Assembly: GCF_032452875.1 (NCBI RefSeq)
Contig: NC_083868.1
Coordinates: 32,034,537 to 32,098,536, forward strand
DNA length: 64,000 nt
Reading direction: 5' to 3'
Origin: Bos javanicus
Lineage: Eukaryota; Chordata; Mammalia; Artiodactyla; Bovidae
A model generated the notes under the pieces. That model was not told the DNA's origin and made no database searches. It worked only from the letters and a program-made list of their open reading frames with translations. The translations under genes and the position numbers were made by a program. This document shows, piece after piece, positions 1 to 10,499 of the stretch. Position 1 is the first letter of the stretch, and every line of letters begins with the position of its first letter.

Positions 1-1115
1 CCAGAGATCAAATTGCCAACATCTGCTGGATCATTGAAAAAGCAAGAGAGTTCCAGAAAAGCATCTATTTCTGCTTTATTGACTATGCCAAAGCCTTTGA
101 CTGTGTGGATCACAACAAACTGTGGAAAATTCTGAAAGAGATGAGGATACCAGACCACCTGACCTGCCTCTTGAGAAATCTGTATGCAGGTCAGGAAACA
201 ACAATTAGAACTGGACATGGAACAACAGACTGGTTCCAAAGAGAAAAAGAAGTATGTCAAGGCTGTATATTGTCACCCTGCTTATTTAACTTATATGCAG
301 AGTATATAATGAGAAATGCTGGAGTGGATGAAGCACAAGCTGGAATCAAGATTGCCTGGAGAAACGTCAATAACCTCAGATATGCAAATGACACCACCCT
401 TATGGCAGAAAGTGAAGAAGAACTAAAGAGCCTCTTGATGAAAGTGAAAGAGGAAAGTGAAAAAGTTGGCTTAAAGCTCAACATACAGAAAACTAAGATC
501 ATGGCATCCGGTCCCATCACCTCATGGCAAATAGATGGGGAAACAGGAAACAGTGGCTAACTTTATTTTTGGGGTTCCAAAATCACTGCAGATGCTGATT
601 GCAGCCATGAAATTAAAAGGCGCTTACTCCTTGGAAGGAAAGTTTTGACCAACCTAGACAGCATAATAAAAAACAGAGATATTACTTTGTCAACAAAGGT
701 CTGTCTAGTCAAGGCTACGTTTTTTTACAGTGGACAGGTATGGATGTGAGAGTTGGACTATAAAGAAAGCTGAGCACTGAAGAATTGATTGTTTTGAACC
801 GTGGTATTAGAGAAGACTCTTGAGAGTCCCTTGGACTCCAAAGAGATCCAACCAGTCCATCCTAAAGGGTATCAGTCCTGGGTGTTCATTCGAAAGACTG
901 ATGTTGAAGCTGAAACTCCAATACTTTAGCCACCTGATGCAAAGAGCCACTCATTTGAAAGATCCTGATGATTGGAAAGATTGAGGGAGGGAGGAAAAGG
1001 GGACTACAGAGGATGAGATGATTGGATGGTATCACCGACTCAATGGATATGAGTTTGGCTAAACTCTGGGAGTTGGTGATGGACAGGGAAGCCTGACATC
1101 CTGCAGTCCATGGGG
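1..1115 (+). pseudogene. BovB reverse transcriptase, C-terminal part, inactive
   Basis: The open stretch at 105-560 (151 codons) follows an in-frame upstream DYAKAFDCVDH block, which is RT motif A with its catalytic aspartate. It then carries the GCILSPCLFNLYAEYI block and motif C. Motif C reads YAND instead of the YADD seen in sister copies, so the first catalytic aspartate of that pair is lost. The frame ends at 560 after GETGNSG, where sister copies continue with a VETV segment, so a small indel shifts the frame. The thumb and connection region (FELWCWRRLLRVPWT in other copies) persists to about 1115 in several frames. In an active BovB this domain makes cDNA at the nicked target site. Confidence 0.9.
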
Positions 1116-1159
1116 TCACAAAGAGTCAGACACGACTGAGCAACTGAACTGAACTGAAC
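1..1159 (+). mobile_element. BovB LINE (RTE clade), 3' part, enters from the left edge
   Basis: This is the 3' third of a BovB element, starting inside the reverse-transcriptase domain and ending in the family's repeated ACTGA tail at about 1140-1159. Its 5' end lies outside the window. The whole stretch is collinear with the other BovB copies here. It is followed directly by single-copy AT-rich DNA. Confidence 0.95.
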
Positions 1160-1519
1160 CATTATAAATGATTTTCTATCAAAACCTTTGAAACACTGTT
1201 ATGTACAACACTGGAATACCTAATTAAAGTTTTCATGACATCCCCAAATTACTAAATTCCTAATAGGAACAAGTTGCTAAAGAAAAGAATGATAATGTCA
1301 GAAACAACTGAGAAGCTTTTGTAAGGAATGTTGTGTTCTAAAGGAAAAACCTATGAGTTTGTAAGCAATGGAAGTACTTTTCATATATTCATTCAACTGA
1401 AAGGGCATATTTAATGACTAGGTTTAGAGATGATATTAAACAGTGAGATTTATCTTTGAGACATCTGCAGTAAGTGTAATAATAAAATAACTAGATGTAA
1501 TCATATTATATATTATAGT
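1160..1519. other. Single-copy AT-rich spacer
   Basis: AT-rich DNA between two BovB copies. I see no gene, recognised repeat or strong structure in it. Confidence 0.6.
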
Positions 1520-4057
1520 TAGGCAAACCATTCAATATCACAGTAATCCAAGTCTATGCCCCAACCAGTAACACTGAAGAAGCTGAAATTGAATGGTTCT
1601 ATGAAGACCTACAAGACCTTTTAGAACTAACACCCAAAAAAGATGTCCTTTTCATTATAGGGAACTGGAATGCAAAAGTAGGAAGTCAAGAAACACCTGG
1701 AGTGACATGCAAATTTGGCCTTGGAATACAGAATGAAGCAGGGCAAAGACTAATAGAGTTTTGCCAAGAAAATGCACTGGTCATAGCAAACACCCTCCTC
1801 CAACAACAAAAGAGAAGGCTCTATACATGGACATCACCAGATGGTCAACACCGAAATCAGATTGATTATATTCTTTGCAGCCAAAGATGGAGAAGCTCTA
1901 TACGGTCTGCAAAAACAAGACCAGGAGCTGACTGTGGCTCAAATAATGAACTCCTTATTGCCAAATTCAGACTTAAATTGAAGAAAGTAGGGAAAACCAC
2001 TAGCCCATTCAGGTATAACCTAAATCAAATTCCTTATGATTATACAGTGGAAGTAAGAAATAGACTTAAGGGACTAGATCTGATAGATAGAGTGCCTAAT
2101 GAACTATGGAATGAGGTTCGTGACATTCTACAGAGACAGGGATCAAGACCATCCCCATGGAAAAGAAATGCAAAAAAGCAAAATGGCTCTCTGAGGAGGC
2201 CTTACAAATAGCTGTGAAAAGAAGAGAAGTGAAAAGCAAAGCAGAAAAGGAAAGATATAAGCATCTGAATGCAGAGTTCCAAAGAATAGCAAGAAGAGAT
2301 AAGAAAGCCTTCTTCAGCGATCAATGCAAAAAATAGAGGAAAACAACAGAATGGGAAAGACTAGAGATCTCTTCAAGAAAATTAGAGATACCAAGGGAAC
2401 ATTTCATGCAAGATGAGCTTGATAAAGGACATAAATGATATGGACCTAAAAGAAGCAGAAGATATTAAGAAGAGATGGCAAGAATACACAGAAGAACTGT
2501 ACAAAAAAGATCTCATGACCCAGATAATCACAATAGTGTGATAACTGACCTAGAGCCAGACATCCTGGAATGTGAAGTCAAGTGGGCCTTGAAAGCATCA
2601 CTATGAACAAAGCTTGGAGGTGATGAAATTCCAGTTGAGCTATTTCAAATCCTGAAAGATGATGCTGTGAAAGTGCTGCACTCAATATGCCAGCAAATTT
2701 GGAAAACTCAGCAGTGACCACAGGACTGGAAAAGGTCAGTTTTCATTCCAATCCCAAAGAAAGGCAATGCCAAAGAATGCTCAAACTACTGCACAATTGC
2801 AGTCATCTCACATGCTAGTAAACTAATGCTCAAAATTCTCCAAGCCAGGCTTCAGCAATATGTGAACTTCCTGATGTTCAAGCTGGTTTTAGAAAAGGCA
2901 GAGGAACCAGAGATCAAATTGCCAACATCCGCTGGATCATGGAAAATGCAAGAGAGTTCCAGAAAAACATCTGTTTCTGCTTTATTGACTATGCCAAAGC
3001 CTTTGACTGTGTGGATCACAATAAACTGTGGAAAATTCTGAAAGAGATGGGAATACCAAACCATCTGATCTGTCTCTTGAGAAGTCTGTATGCAGGTCAG
3101 AAAGCAACAGTTAGAACTGGACATGGAACAACAGACTGGTTCCAAATAGGAAAAGCATTACATCAAGGCTGTATATTGTCACCCTGCTTATTTAACTTAT
3201 ATGCAGAGTACATCATGAGAAACGCTGGACTGGAAGAAACACAAGCTGGAATCAAGATTGCTGGGAAAAATATCAATAACCTCAGATATACAGATGACAC
3301 CACCCTTATGGCAGAAAGTGAAGAGGAACTAAAAAGCCTCTTGATGAAAGTGAAAGTGGAGAATGAAAAGTGGCTTAAAGCTCAACATTCAGAAAACTAA
3401 GATCATAGCATCTGGTCCCATCACTTCATGGGAAATAGATGGGGAAACAGTGGAAACAGTGTCAGACTTTATTTTTTGGGACTCCAAAATCACTACAGAT
3501 GGTGACTGCAGCCATGAAATTAAAAGAAACTTACTCCTTGGAAGGAAATTTATGACCAACCTAGATAGCATATTCAAAAGTAGAGACATTACTTTGCCAA
3601 CAAAGGTTCATCTAGTCAAGGCTATGGTTTTTCCTGTGGTCATGTATGGATGTGAGAGTTGGACTGTGAAGAAGGCTGAGCGCCAAAGTATTGATGCTTT
3701 TGAACTGTGGTTTTGGAGAAGACTCTTGAGAGTCCCTTGGACTGCAAGGAGATCCACACAGTCCATTCTGAAGGAGATCAGCCCTGGGATCTTTGGAAGG
3801 AATGATGCTAAAGCTGAAACTCCAGTATTTTGGCTACCTCATGCGAAGAGTTGACTCATTGGAAAAGACTCTGATGCTGGGAGGGATTGGGAGCGGGAAG
3901 AGGAGGGAACAACGGAAGATGAGGTGGTTGGATGGCATCACTGACTCGATGGACGTGAGTCTGTGTGAACTCCGGGAGTTGGTAATGGACACGAAGGCCT
4001 GGCGTGCTTCGATTCATGGGGTCGCAAAGAGTCAGACAGGACTGAACTGAACTGAAC
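1520..4057 (+). mobile_element. BovB LINE, 5'-truncated, about 2.5 kb
   Basis: The element enters the BovB consensus inside the endonuclease domain, at the segment encoding KPFNITVIQVYAP, and runs to the ACTGA tail at 4040-4057. It is the most complete + strand BovB in the left part of the window. The usual 5' UTR and the first part of the endonuclease are missing, as expected from 5' truncation during target-primed reverse transcription. I see no convincing target-site duplication. Confidence 0.95.
1540..4050 (+). pseudogene. BovB polyprotein remnant: endonuclease plus reverse transcriptase
   Basis: Four open pieces can be ordered along the BovB ORF. 1702-2211 is the C-terminal half of the AP-type endonuclease, with DGQHRNQIDYIL. 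Its final catalytic block reads GSNNELL, whereas the family has GSDHELL, so the SDH aspartate and histidine are both gone. 2939-3400 holds the RT fingers and palm, with DYAKAFDCVDH (motif A) and YTDDTTLMA (motif C, A to T before the DD pair). 3363-3854 overlaps it in another frame and continues into the connection region with VMYGCESWTVKKAE. 3793-4050 is the C-terminal tail. At least two frameshifts and an in-frame stop near 2720 (a TGA where sister copies read TGG) show it is dead. Confidence 0.9.
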
Positions 4058-4112
4058 ATTAATTCATGTATTATACATGTAAATAATATACAAATATAAC
4101 TTCTAGCCTATT

Positions 4113-4199
4113 ATCTATCTATAACTATCTATCTATATCTATAGATATAGATATCTATCTATAGATATCTATCTATATCTATCTATCTATAACTATCAC
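4113..4199. repeat. (TATC)n / (TAGA)n microsatellite
   Basis: Imperfect tetranucleotide and hexanucleotide TATCTA units on both strands. The TATCTA and TAGATA blocks are mutually complementary, so the tract can also fold on itself. Confidence 0.9.
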
Positions 4200-5449
4200 A
4201 GAAATGTTAATATTTAGGAAAGGGTTAGCTCAGAAGACCTGGGTTGATCAAGCCCACAGACTTTTGCAAGAGACCTTTATTTTCAGTACTAGTCATTGGT
4301 CGTCTGTGAATTGAGCTCCTGAAATATTCTGTTTGGTAAGAGCATTTAGTTATGACTGAAGCCTGGAATCACAGTGTACCAGTTTGTCCAGATTAGTTTA
4401 TACCAGCAATGTAATATATGGTAAATACATACTTTCTCCTCAGGGGTCTGGAGCAAGAATAACTGAGGCCAGTCACTCAATTTCTGCATGCCTAAATAAA
4501 TGACTCAGAAAGAAAATAAAATACTTGGACAACCAAGCTCAAGTGCACGTCCCTCCTTGGCAACACTTAGCATATGTTGTCACATGTCATTGCAGGGGTT
4601 ATGCATGCCCTAGAGGACAACACTTGGGAGAGACACCTGGGAGCTTGTACTCGGCTTCCTCTGGATTTTGCCCATGCATATCTTACCTTTATTGATTTTA
4701 TTGTTATTAATTTTTTTTGCCTATAAAAAACCATCACCATTAGTGGAACTGAATAATACCAGAAAGTCATCAAGGCTGAGGATGGTTCTGGGGCACCTAA
4801 ACATAGGCATCTATTAGTAGGGTGTTTCCACAGCAAAAATCTAGAATATATGTGGCTTCATCTTAGGGGCTAGGTAGTAAATATCACTTGTATCAGAGGG
4901 TGGAAGGATGGCAATACATGTTATATTGTATGGGCATACTTGGTAAATTTTCCTGTAATACTGATGGCTGATAGTTTGACTAATGCACTTATAGCTTCTA
5001 GGGCAAAGTCTTAAGATAGAATTATATAGCACAATTGGTTTCGTTTGAAGCTCTTTAAAATTATTATAAAAGATAAACTTAAAGTCAGAGTGTAAGAAGA
5101 AATAAAAATTCTCAGAAATAATTCAGAAATTAGTAAATTTGGAATAGACATCTTTCCTTTAACCTCAGATAGTGAAATTAAAGTTGGGAAATAGTTAAGC
5201 AATCAAATCTGACTAAAATTCAGCTTTTCAGAAAGGATCAAATAAAAGTATTGTGAATCTAACAATCACTGAATTGAATTGAAGAATATGATACCAATAT
5301 ATCTGCTTATTTTAAGATGAATGGCTCAGCGACAAGGGCTAAACACAAGTCTCCCCCATCAAAACCTCTGACGTCCAATTTAACTGAAGATAAAAAGAGA
5401 AATGTATACAAGAAGACAAAGAAATGTCCTACAGGAAATCATAGAATTA
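4200..5449. other. Single-copy spacer, no gene recognised
   Basis: AT-rich DNA without a recognised repeat. Several short open frames on the minus strand (4567-5202) show no motif or plausible gene structure and look like chance. Confidence 0.5.
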
Positions 5450-5457
5450 GAGAGAAT

Positions 5458-5465
5458 AAGATGGC
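5458..5465 (+). promoter_or_regulatory. YY1-type site at the L1 5' end
   Basis: AAGATGGC lies within ten bases of the inferred L1 start. In primate L1 an equivalent YY1 site directs accurate transcription initiation. That it works here is inference. Confidence 0.55.
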
Positions 5466-5596
5466 GGAGGATGAGGTGGATGTGGAGTACATCTCTTTCC
5501 ACGGATACATCAGGAATACACTTTTAGACACAGGAATGCATGCAGAACACCAACAGACAGCAGACAGGTGTACCCGACCAGTGGAAACAAATATAT

Positions 5597-5866
5597 GCTG
5601 CTACTGCTGCTAAGTCACTTCAGTCGTGTCCGAGTCTGTGCGACCCCATAGATGGCAGCCTACCAGGCTCTGTCGTCCCTAGGATTCTTCAGGCAAGAAC
5701 ACTGGAGTGGGTTGCCATTTCCTTCTCCAGTGCATGAAAGTGAAAAGTGAAATCGCTCAGTCGTGTCCGACTCTTTGCGACCCCATGTACTGTAGCCTAC
5801 CAGACTCCTCCGTCCATGGGATTTCCTAGGCAAGAGTACTGGAGTGGGTTGCCATTGCCTTCTCCA
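5597..5866 (-). mobile_element. Bov-A2 SINE (dimer)
   Basis: Two head-to-tail Bov-A monomers joined by the CACTTTTCACTTTCA-type linker, ending in an (AGC)n tail, read on the minus strand. Flanks AAACAAATATAT (5585-5596) and AAAAGAATATAT (5867-5878) match at 10 of 12 positions and fit a target-site duplication. It sits inside the L1 5' UTR. Confidence 0.92.
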
Positions 5867-6077
5867 AAAAGAATATATAGACCCACACAAAAGATGGTAG
5901 AATGAAGGAACTAGGGGGAAAAACAGAAGTGTTAGTAGGACTGGACCAGCCCTTGGCGGGTGGGGGAACTGAAGCAAGGGTCCAATCCCCACATTGGGGA
6001 AATTATTTGAGTTAGAGGAGAAACATTTAAGGCTGAGAGTGAAACAGCTGATCTGTGGCAGCCTAAATGGAATGAGA

Positions 6078-6702
6078 TAGATGGGGAAACAGTGTCAGAC
6101 TTTATTGTTTTTTGGCTCCAAAATCACTGCAGATGGTGACTGTAGCCATGAAATTAAAAGATGCTTACTCCTTGGAAGGAAAGTTATGACCAACCTAGAT
6201 AGCATATTCAAAAGCAGAGATATTACTTTGCCAACAAAGGTCCATCTAGTCAAGGCTACGGTTTTTCCCATGGTCATGTATGGATGTGACAGTTGGACTG
6301 TGAAGAAGGCTGAGTGCTGAGAATTGATGCTTTTGAACTGTGGTGTTGGAGAAGACTCTTGAGAGTCCCTTGGACTGCAAGGAGATCCACCCAGTCCATT
6401 CTGAAGGAGATCAGCCCTGGGATTTCTTTGGAAGGACTGATGCTGAAGCTGAAACTCTAGTACTTTGGCCACCTCATGCGAAGGGTTGACTCATTGTAAA
6501 AGACTCTGATGATGGGAGGGATTGGGGGCAGGAGGAGAAGGGGACGACAGAGGATGAGATGGCTGGATGGCATCACTGACTCGATGGACATGAGTCTGAG
6601 TGAACTCCGGGAGTTGGTGATGGACAGGGAGGCCTGGCGTGCTGTGATTCATGGGGTCGCAAAGAGTCGGACATGACTGAGCGACTGAACTGAACTGAAC
6701 TG
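6078..6702 (+). mobile_element. BovB LINE, 3' fragment of 0.6 kb inside L1
   Basis: A 5'-truncated BovB copy beginning in the RT connection region (GETVSDF segment) and ending in the ACTGA tail. It is flanked by a 13-bp duplication, AAATGGAATGAGA at 6065-6077 and AAACGGAATGAGA at 6703-6715, with one mismatch. A remnant open frame at 6081-6320 encodes the FGSKITADGDCSHEIKR and VMYGCDSWTVKKAE blocks. Confidence 0.95.
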
Positions 6703-9450
6703 AAACGGAATGAGAATCAGACAGTCCTTGCCCCAGCCGTATCCAGACAGGGATGCAGATCCCCTGGAAGGAGCAGTGGCTGGGAGCTGTAGTTTAGGGG
6801 TTGTGGAGCAGTCCCTGGGAGAGGGCTGCTGTTGACTGCAGAGAGACAGATTGAGGGGATGTGGAGGAGGAGATTATGGTGGGAAATGCCTGTGGAGGAA
6901 AGCTGGGCAGCCATGGAAGCAAGGCGATACTGCTGAGTCATGCATAGGACGTAGAGTCATCACCATAGCCTCTCTCCTCCCACACGCCCACATTGGCAGC
7001 TGAAAAATAGAGAGGCTGGCCCACCAAACGCCTGACACAGTGAAGTACAGTGTGGGACCCTACCCAGGGTGCTTCATTAAGTGACTGATGCACCAAACTA
7101 CAGAGAAGTGCCCCAGGCAAGGAAGCACTCCAAGTGCCTGAGTGGGTGGAGCTACAGAGAAAGACTGGCCAAAGAGGCCTTCTGATCGCCAGCTACAAGA
7201 GGCTCGAAAAAAGAGTGTGACAGGGACCTAACTCCTGCGGCAGTCCATGTCCCTGCACACTTGACACTGCCAGGATCCCCACAAGCCAAGCAGCCATGCC
7301 ACCTTCACACTCAACTCTCTTTGGGGCAGAGTTGCCACAGGCAAAAAAGTCTTGCACCTGTGTGCACAGGGTTGCTTTAGTAGTGCCTGACTCTTTGCAA
7401 CCTTTTAGACTGTGCACTGCCAGGCTTCTCTGTCAGGGAGGGGGGTTCTCCACGCAAGAATACTGAGCACATTGGCTAATACTGGTTGCAATACCCTTCT
7501 ATAGCACTAATTTTCCTGCTGCCTTAGCTACCAACTGCCCTGAGTACCTGGTGCTGCCAGAACCCCTGTGATCCAAGCAGCTGCACCATCTCCACACCTG
7601 ACCCTCACAGGGTCAACCCAAGTCCTCCAGGGCAGCTTCAGGAACAAACCCCAGTGGAGGACCCACATGGAGAGCTGGAAATAAAACCACAATTGAAACC
7701 CAGGAGCAGTGTGACTAAGGAATAAGACCCAAACCCTCCCACCTGCTATTCAAGCTGAAGATTAAATCAACACAATCAACTTGGCAGACTCTGTGTCTAT
7801 GAAATATATAAAAGGTCATTGAGAGCTCCCCAAAAAGAAAACACACTAGTTCTGATAGCTGTGGATGTTGAAGGGAAGAACACACAGGAGTAGGACCAGA
7901 TTAGAATCTGAGCTGCCCCACAGCAGGCCCAAGGATCAGCACAGTGTTAGTCTACATTGAGCTTTTTCAGTTCTGGGAAGTTTTCCTTTTACTTTTCTCT
8001 CTCTCTCTGTCTTTTTTTTTTTTTAATTTTAATTTTTAATTTTTTAAACCTATTATTATTTTCTCTACATTTATTCCTTTATTTGCTTTTCCTACTGTTC
8101 TTTTCCTCTTGCAGTTAATCTTTAATATATATGTCTTCTTTATCTACCTCTATTTAACTTTGCATATCTATTCTTTCTTTTCCTCTCAACATATCAGTTA
8201 GTTTTATTTTCATTGCTTTATTCCCCAATTGCACCTTGCTTTAGTTTTGTTTTCCAGTTTGTGCTTTAGTTAGTTTACTTCTGGTAGACATAATTTTTGG
8301 TTCCCTTTGTTCACTGGATCAATCTATTGTACATTATTTTTGTTGGACTGTTTTGATTTTGATTATGGGTGTATATACATATGTGTATATTCAGTCACAC
8401 TTTTTATTGTGATTATAAACCTCTTCATCTTTTGCAGTTTTGGGCTTTTCCAGTTCTGTGGAGTTTTCCTTTTTTTTTAACCCCCTTTTTTCTTTCTTCT
8501 TCCATTTTTTTTTCCTCTTGTCTTTTTTATAATTTAACTCCTAATTTTTAAAAATCTATTATATTTTCCTCTACATTTATCCCTTTGTTTGCTTTTCCTA
8601 CTGATCTTTTCCCCTTGCAGTTAACCCTTTGTATATAAACCTTCTTCATCTATCACTATTTAAATTTGCATACCTATTCTTTCTCCCTTTTCTTTCTTAA
8701 ATTTCCTTTCAATATAATTGTTAGATATGTTTACATTGCTTTATTCCCTACTTGGCACCTTGCTTGAGTTTTATTTTCCAGTTTGTGCTATAGTTAGTTT
8801 TAGTCTTAATTGGTAAATATAATTTTTGATTTCCTTTGTTTCCCGAGTCAATCTATGGTACTTTACTATTGTTGGAATGTTTCAACTTTGCTCATGGGTG
8901 TATATGTATATGTGTATGCTCCATTATTTTAATTATTATTTGCCTGATTTTGCAACTGCCATTTGTCTGGGGTTCATCTTTGTTTTTTTGTTTCTGGATA
9001 TTTGATTTAGTCTCACTTAATGTCATTAAAAAAAAAATTGTAGAATATTCACTCCTGACAAGAGATCAAGCTGTGAGACTTTGGAGTGGGACCACTGACT
9101 CCAAGACGCTAGACTACCAGAGAACTAACCTGATGGAGTATCAGATAGTGAGAACTCACACAAAGGAAAGCACTGGAATACAAGACCTGGCAATACCCAA
9201 ATGCCAGTAGCACCCTGTGCAGAATGCCTCTTCTAAACAACAAACACACAAAAAAATACAAACCCAATCATCAGCACATAGGATTACCACCTCACTCAGC
9301 CTCCATAAGAGGAGAAACAAACAAGCAAAAATTAAGCACAAATGACACCCTATACTAAGCTTCCACAAGCCACTGGACCAACCTTAGGAGGGCAGAAAAA
9401 AAAAAGGAAGAATAAATTCAACCTAGAAGCCTAGGAAAAGGAGACCTCAA
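6703..9450 (+). mobile_element. L1 5' UTR (continuation of the 5450-19695 L1)
   Basis: This resumes the L1 after the BovB insertion. It runs from a GC-richer part (6703-7970), which includes a short Bov-A-like stretch at about 7370-7460, into a T-rich part (7970-8960) made of two tandem copies. It then leads to the A-rich start of ORF1. No coding frame is expected; the open frames here look like chance. Confidence 0.7.
7970..8960 (+). repeat. Two tandem copies of a T-rich block of about 0.5 kb in the L1 5' UTR
   Basis: Markers recur in the same order: CAGTTCTG at 7978 and 8451, CCTACTG at 8091 and 8597, CCAGTTTGTGCT at 8254 and 8778. The offsets of 473, 506 and 524 show a duplication with later indels. 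Copy A is about 7970-8440 and copy B about 8443-8960. Confidence 0.85.
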
Positions 9451-9474
9451 ACACAGTAAGTTAAAAAATATATA

Positions 9475-10345
9475 ATGAAAAGGCAGAGAAATACTACACA
9501 AATGAAGGAAAAAACTAGAAACACAAAAGTCCAAACAAATGAAGAGGAAATAGGCAAACTACCTGAAAAAGAATTCAGAATAATGATAGTAGAAATGATA
9601 AAAAAAAACCCTTGAAAACAAAATGCAGAAAATTCAAGGATCAATTAACAAAGACCTAGAAGAATTAAAAAATAAACATGCAGAGACAACACAATTAATG
9701 AAATTAAAATACTCTAGAAGGAATCAATAGCAGAATATTTGAAGAAGAATGAATCATGAACTGGAAGATAAAATGTAGTAAATAACTTCTGAAGAGCAGA
9801 AGAAAGTAAAAAGAATGAAAAGAACTGAGGGTAGTCTCAGAGACTCCTGGGACAATATCAAATGCACCAACATTCGAATTATAGGGGTCCCAGAAGAAGA
9901 AGAGAAAAAGAAAGGGTATGAGAAAATTTTTGAAGAGCTTATAGTTGAAAATTTCCCCAACATGGAAAAAGAAATAGTCAATCAAGTCCAAGAGGAACAA
10001 ACAGTCCCATACAGGATAAACCAAATGAGAAACAGGTCAAAACACATAAAAATCAAACTAACAAAGGCTAAACACAAGGAAAAAATATTAAAATCAGCAA
10101 AGTAAAAAAGCAACAAGAAACATGCAAGGGACCCCCAAATGCTTAACAGCTGATCTTTCAGCAGAAACTCTGCAGGCCAGAAGAGAATGATAGGATATGT
10201 TTAAAGTACTGAAGGGAAAAACTACAACCAAGATTATTGTACCCAGCAAGGATCTCATTCAAAATGGATGGAGAAATAAAAAGCTTTTCAGACAAGAAAA
10301 AGTTAAGAGAATTCAGTACCACAAAACCAGCTTTGCAACACATAT
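9475..10345 (+). pseudogene. L1 ORF1 protein remnant (RNA-binding chaperone)
   Basis: L1 ORF1p is a trimeric RNA-binding protein that coats L1 RNA. The N-terminal, lysine/glutamate-rich coiled-coil region (about 9475-9810) is scattered over frames with stops. The best open piece, 9815-10105 (96 codons), covers the RRM start with TNIRIIGVPEEEE and the junction to the C-terminal domain with HIKIKLTKAKHKEKILKSAK. It ends at a stop at about 10103, where the next L1 copy continues with ARGNQQITHKG. The remaining C-terminal domain, including the FSAETLQARRE-type segment, is visible at about 10140-10345 in another frame. Confidence 0.85.
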
Positions 10346-10499
10346 TTTACACACTTATGTAGTCAAGAAATACAAGAGAGTAAAAAAGATTGAAACAATA
10401 AAATCCAAACATTTGAGTTTCAGTTTCAGCTCAATTGTTCAGTCATGTCCGAATCTTTGCAACACCATGGACTACAGCATGCCAGGCTTCCCTGTCCAT

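Noticed and set aside
5317..5613. 98-codon + strand open frame
   Set aside because: It spans single-copy DNA, the L1 5' end and the start of a Bov-A2, so it is a chance frame across an insertion boundary.
6095..6472. Minus-strand frames of 100-150 codons repeated in almost every BovB (also 29641-30123, 40359-40808, 60275-60687 +, and others)
   Set aside because: These are the antisense shadow of the BovB connection region; the same peptide style recurs because the element recurs.
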